The notes beneath the pieces were generated by a model. That model searched no databases. It worked only from the letters and a program-made list of their open reading frames with translations, and was not told the origin of the DNA. Source: Pseudomonas fluorescens (GTDB taxonomy: Bacteria; Pseudomonadota; Gammaproteobacteria; Pseudomonadales; Pseudomonadaceae). From it: a stretch of 64,000 nucleotides of DNA. The DNA is taken from NCBI RefSeq assembly GCF_001648775.1, contig NZ_LVEJ01000010.1:590691-654690 (forward strand). Direction: 5' to 3'. A program made the translations under genes and the position numbers. The stretch's first letter is position 1. Each line of letters opens with the position of its first letter. Positions 61,143 to 64,000 of the stretch are shown one piece after another.

Positions 61143-62336
61143 ATGACCAACCCAGTATTTGCCCCCGACATCGAAGCCATCCGCAGCATTGACGCGGTGC
61201 CGGTCATTCTGAGCATGGTCAAACACCTGACGGGCATGCGTTTCGCGGCGGTGGCGCGGGTCACGGACAGAAACTGGGTGGCCTGCGCGGTCGATGACTC
61301 CATCGACTTCGGCCTGAAACCGGGCGGAGAACTGGTGCTCGAATCGACCATTTGTCATGAGATCCGCCAACATCAGCAGCCGGTGATTTTCGGCCACGCC
61401 AGCGCGCACCCGATCTTTTCCCTGCACCACACGCCAAAAACCTATGGCCTGGAGAGTTACATCTCCATTCCCATCATCAAGGCCAACGGGGACTTCTTCG
61501 GCACGCTGTGCGCGATTGACTCCGTCCCGGCGAACCTCGACGAGCCGGCCATCGCCAAGACGCTGACCCTCTTCGCCCAACTGATCGCGATGAGCCTCGA
61601 CACGCAGGCCCATCTTGAGGCGACCCAGGTCGAGCTGAGCAACGCCAATGAACTCGGCCGTCTGCGCGAGCAATTCATCGCCGTACTCGGCCATGACCTG
61701 CGCACGCCACTGAGCGCCATTCGCATGAGCGCCGACCTGCTGGCAAGCAAAACCGAAGAAAAACGTTCGCTGAATCTGATTTCAGCCATCCGCAACAGCT
61801 CGGTGCGCATGGGCGTGCTGATTGAAAACATCCTCGACTTCGCCCGTGGACGCCTCGGCGGCGGGATTCCGGTGCAGCGCAAACTGGTCGATGACTTGCA
61901 GCAGACCCTGCAATTGACGCTCGCTGAGGTTAAAGCCTCGCACCCGCAAGCAATTTTCATCGATGAGCTGAACGTGCCGGCGGGCGTCTATTGCGATGCG
62001 TTGCGCATCAGTCAGTTGCTCTCGAACCTGCTCGGCAATGCCGTGACTCACGGTTCAACTCGCGCGCCGATCCTCCTCAAAGCGTATGCCGAGAACGATG
62101 AGATCGTGATCTCGCTGACCAACCAGGGCACGCCGATTCCCGCGCAGTTGATGCCGCTGCTGTTCGAACCGTTTTCCCGCTCCGAAGCCGGGCAACGCTG
62201 TGAGGGCCTGGGCTTGGGCCTGTACATCGCCTCGCAGATTGCCACGGCGCACAACGGCAGTTTGACCGTCAGCTCAAGCCTCGACGCCGGCACCTGCTTC
62301 GTGGCGCGATTCCCGGCGCAGTTCAAGTGGGTCTGA
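61143..62336 (+). CDS. GAF-domain sensor histidine kinase
   Basis: 397 residues, soluble. A GAF domain (about 15-150) with a CHEIRQHQQPVIFG segment resembling phytochrome/GAF binding pockets, then the H-box FIAVLGHDLRTPLSAI (His184), N-box LLSNLLGNAVTHG, and G-boxes including GLGLGLYIASQIATAHNG. No partner regulator is adjacent, so the kinase is an orphan. Sits between the TonB receptor and the LysE gene. Confidence 0.9.
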   Translation: MTNPVFAPDIEAIRSIDAVPVILSMVKHLTGMRFAAVARVTDRNWVACAVDDSIDFGLKPGGELVLESTICHEIRQHQQPVIFGHASAHPIFSLHHTPKTYGLESYISIPIIKANGDFFGTLCAIDSVPANLDEPAIAKTLTLFAQLIAMSLDTQAHLEATQVELSNANELGRLREQFIAVLGHDLRTPLSAIRMSADLLASKTEEKRSLNLISAIRNSSVRMGVLIENILDFARGRLGGGIPVQRKLVDDLQQTLQLTLAEVKASHPQAIFIDELNVPAGVYCDALRISQLLSNLLGNAVTHGSTRAPILLKAYAENDEIVISLTNQGTPIPAQLMPLLFEPFSRSEAGQRCEGLGLGLYIASQIATAHNGSLTVSSSLDAGTCFVARFPAQFKWV

Positions 62337-62351
62337 ACAGACCCTTAACGC

Positions 62352-62993
62352 TTACGCCGTCTGGCGGCGCATGGTCAGAATCGCAGCACCAAAGCCAATG
62401 AACGTAGTGCCTACCACGCGACTGACCCAACGCGACAGCGCCGGCCGGGTCAGCACGCCTTTGGCCCGCGAGGCCAGCGCGGCATAAACACTCAGCGACG
62501 ACACCGACAACGCCATGAAAATCGCCGTCAACATCAAAAACTGTGGCAGCAACGCCGCGCCCTGATCGATGAACTGCGGGAACAGCGCGGTGAAAAACAT
62601 CGTCGCCTTGGGATTAGTCACCGCCGTCAAAAACGCCGACTTGTACAACTTCCCACGCGTCGGCCGTACCTTGCCCGCCTCGCCCTCAATCCCCTGCGCC
62701 AGCATGGGCCCCTTCTTGAACAACTGCTTCACACCGAGATAAAACAGATAACCGGCACCGATCACCTTCACCGCGTTAAACAACATCTCGGAACTGGCCA
62801 ACAACGCCCCCAACCCCAACATCGCCGCAGCCGACAGACAGAACAAACCGCTGGCATTGCCCAGCGACGACCAAATCGTACTGCGCTGGCCATGAGCGAG
62901 ACTGTTATTGATCGCCATCAGCGTCGCAGGCCCAGGACTGGCAATGGCAATCGCCGCGACCAGGGTGAACGTCAAAATCGAGTGAGAATCCAT
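62352..62993 (-). CDS. LysE/RhtB-family amino-acid exporter
   Basis: 213 residues, six membrane segments. Family signatures: TLVAAIAIASPGPATLMAINN at the start, GLFCLSAAAMLGLGALLAS, KVIGAGYLFYLGVKQLF, and FLTAVTNPKATMFFTALFPQFI. Exports an amino acid or homoserine-type compound. It is convergent with the kinase gene (15 bp). Confidence 0.93.
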   Translation of the reverse strand: MDSHSILTFTLVAAIAIASPGPATLMAINNSLAHGQRSTIWSSLGNASGLFCLSAAAMLGLGALLASSEMLFNAVKVIGAGYLFYLGVKQLFKKGPMLAQGIEGEAGKVRPTRGKLYKSAFLTAVTNPKATMFFTALFPQFIDQGAALLPQFLMLTAIFMALSVSSLSVYAALASRAKGVLTRPALSRWVSRVVGTTFIGFGAAILTMRRQTA

Positions 62994-63060
62994 TTTCGTT
63001 GCTCGCAGGATTGAAGATGCCGCATCTTACAACAACCGGCTGCATAGCCCAGATCAAAAG

Positions 63061-63830
63061 CCCCTCACCCTAGCCCTCTCCCGGAGGGAGAAGGAACTGA
63101 CCGAGGTGAATGGGAAAGCTACGCCGACGTGAAATACCGAATCGCACTCAAATTCCGAACAGATCACAGGCCCCTCACCCTAACCCTCTCCCGGAGGGAG
63201 AAGGAACTGACCGAGGTGAATGGGAAAGCTGCGCCGACGTGAAATACCGAAGCGAATTCAAATTCCGGACAGATCAAAGGCCCCTCACCCTGGCCCTCTC
63301 CCGGAGGGAGAAGGAACTGACCGAGGTGAATGGGAAAGCTGCGTCGACGTGAAATACCGAGGCGAACTCATATTCCGGAAAGATCAAAGGCCCCTCACCC
63401 TAGCCCTCTCCCAGAGGGAGAGGGAACTGACCGAGGTGAATGGGAAAGCTGCGCCGACGTGAAATACCGAGTCGCACTCAAATTCCGAACAGATCACAGG
63501 CCCCTCACCCTGGCCCTCTCCCGGAGGGAGAAGGAACTGACCGCGGTGAATGGGAAAGCTGCGCCGACGTGAAATACCAAGGCGAACTCAAATTCCGGAC
63601 AGATCAAAAGCCCCTCACCCTAACCCTCTCCCGGAGGGAGAAGGAACTGACCGAGGTGAATGGCAAAGCTACGCCGACGTGAAATACCGAGGCGAACTCA
63701 AATTCCGGACAGATCAAAAGCCCCTCACCCTAACCCTCTCCCGGAGGGAGAGGGAACTGACCGAGGTGATTGGCAAAGCTACGCAGACATGAAATACCGA
63801 GCCGCACTCAAAACTTAAAACAGCCCCCAT
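63061..63830 (+). repeat. Tandem array of seven 110-bp units
   Basis: Units start at 63061, 63171, 63281, 63391, 63501, 63611 and 63721, exactly 110 bp apart. Each has CCCCTCACCCTA(A/G)CCCTCTC, the palindromic CCCGGAGGGAG(A/G)AGG stem, AACTGACCGAGGTGAATGGG, then CGCCGACGTGAAATACCGA, a variable 20 bp and AATTCCG(G/A)ACAGATCA. The units differ at scattered positions. Overlapping 80-codon open frames result from the repeat and are not genes. There are no spacers, so it is not a CRISPR. Confidence 0.95.
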
Positions 63831-64000
63831 ACTCGCCCCGCCCCTGCTCCCCCCCACTCAACAGGATGAGCGCAAGCTCGGCTGCAGCTCTTGATCTTGC
63901 CGTGCCGGCCCCATCGGAAGGCTGAGTGGAGGGATTTATCCGGGCGTGGGAGCGTAGCGACCGTTTGGCGCAGCCAAATGCATCGAGAGGAGGTGCAGCG
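63831..64000. repeat. Start of a probable dispersed GC-rich Pseudomonas intergenic element, truncated by the window edge
   Basis: The stretch ending CGTTTGGCGCAGCCAAATGC...GGAGGTGCAGCG reads like a long repeat commonly seen between genes in fluorescent pseudomonads. TTTGGC-GCA-GCCAAA is a perfect inverted repeat. No coding frame is convincing in the visible part. Recognition is from memory, not a search. Confidence 0.4.

Noticed and set aside
63110..63792. Series of 80-codon open frames in the 110-bp array
   Set aside because: They arise from the same repeat in rotating frames and have no independent start signals or conserved product.
63061..63830. CRISPR-like array
   Set aside because: Units are contiguous with no unique spacers and no cas genes; period is 110 bp.

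Overview
The window is chromosomal DNA of a fluorescent Pseudomonas, most likely of the P. fluorescens/P. koreensis side of the genus. The grounds are high GC with strong G/C third positions, REP/REPIN elements of the Pseudomonas type, DUF6124 genes, an agmatine-to-putrescine cluster, a pdtB/phdA-like locus and many LysR regulators. There is no phage, integrase, insertion sequence or CRISPR array. Nearly every base is ordinary chromosomal coding sequence in short operons, with accessory inserts between them.

Layout. 1-1.4 kb: 5' part of a two-partner-secretion transporter (POTRA protein) behind a PhdA-like gene. 1.65-4.7 kb: exported redox operon (lipoprotein cytochrome c, Tat FAD lactone oxidase, Tat PLP-fold protein). 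5-6.6 kb: GapN-type aldehyde dehydrogenase. 6.7-9.2 kb: DUF3302/HlyD/FUSC efflux module. 9.2-10.6 kb: EamA exporter divergent from an Lrp regulator. 10.7-11.8 kb: YceK-type lipoprotein and Bax-inhibitor protein. 11.9 kb: tRNA-Ser. 12.2-12.6 kb: an avidin-family protein. 12.9-16 kb: small proteins, cupin, LysR/GST pair, RidA. 16.2-18.2 kb: rlhA, then tRNA-Gln. 18.7-20.6 kb: exported epoxide-hydrolase-like protein and two DUF6124 genes with a structured leader. 21.2-27.5 kb: agmatine catabolism (GlxA-type regulator, Tat-exported deiminase, polyamine-binding protein, aguB, aguA, LysR). 27.5-33.7 kb: LysR/RidA, HTH, HD protein and a PhnCDE-type ABC importer.

33.7-40 kb holds the most unusual block: a tightly coupled four-gene MoxR / small bpX-like / vWA-propeller / bpX6-like operon. 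It fits the MoxR-vWA-beta-propeller ternary systems proposed as NTP-dependent conflict systems. 40.2-42.9 kb: MHS transporter with a large periplasmic insertion, a small acidic protein and a DUF1801 protein. 43-47 kb: sialidase-like / membrane protein / LTA-synthase-like operon. 47-50 kb: cytochrome b and PepSY genes divergent from a QseBC-like two-component system. 50-50.8 kb: yybP-ykoY manganese riboswitch and mntP. 50.8-58.6 kb: DUF72, PoxB-like ThDP enzyme, cupin, DUF2798/LysR pair, hydrolase, GFA, lipoprotein, YghU-type GST. 58.8-63 kb: TonB siderophore receptor behind a candidate Fur box, GAF histidine kinase, LysE exporter. 63.06-63.83 kb: seven tandem copies of an exact-period 110-bp unit, whose diverged copies also lie near 21.0-21.2 kb and, inverted, near 42.4-42.5 kb.

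Functional calls rest on reading translated sequence and family knowledge. No database search was run.
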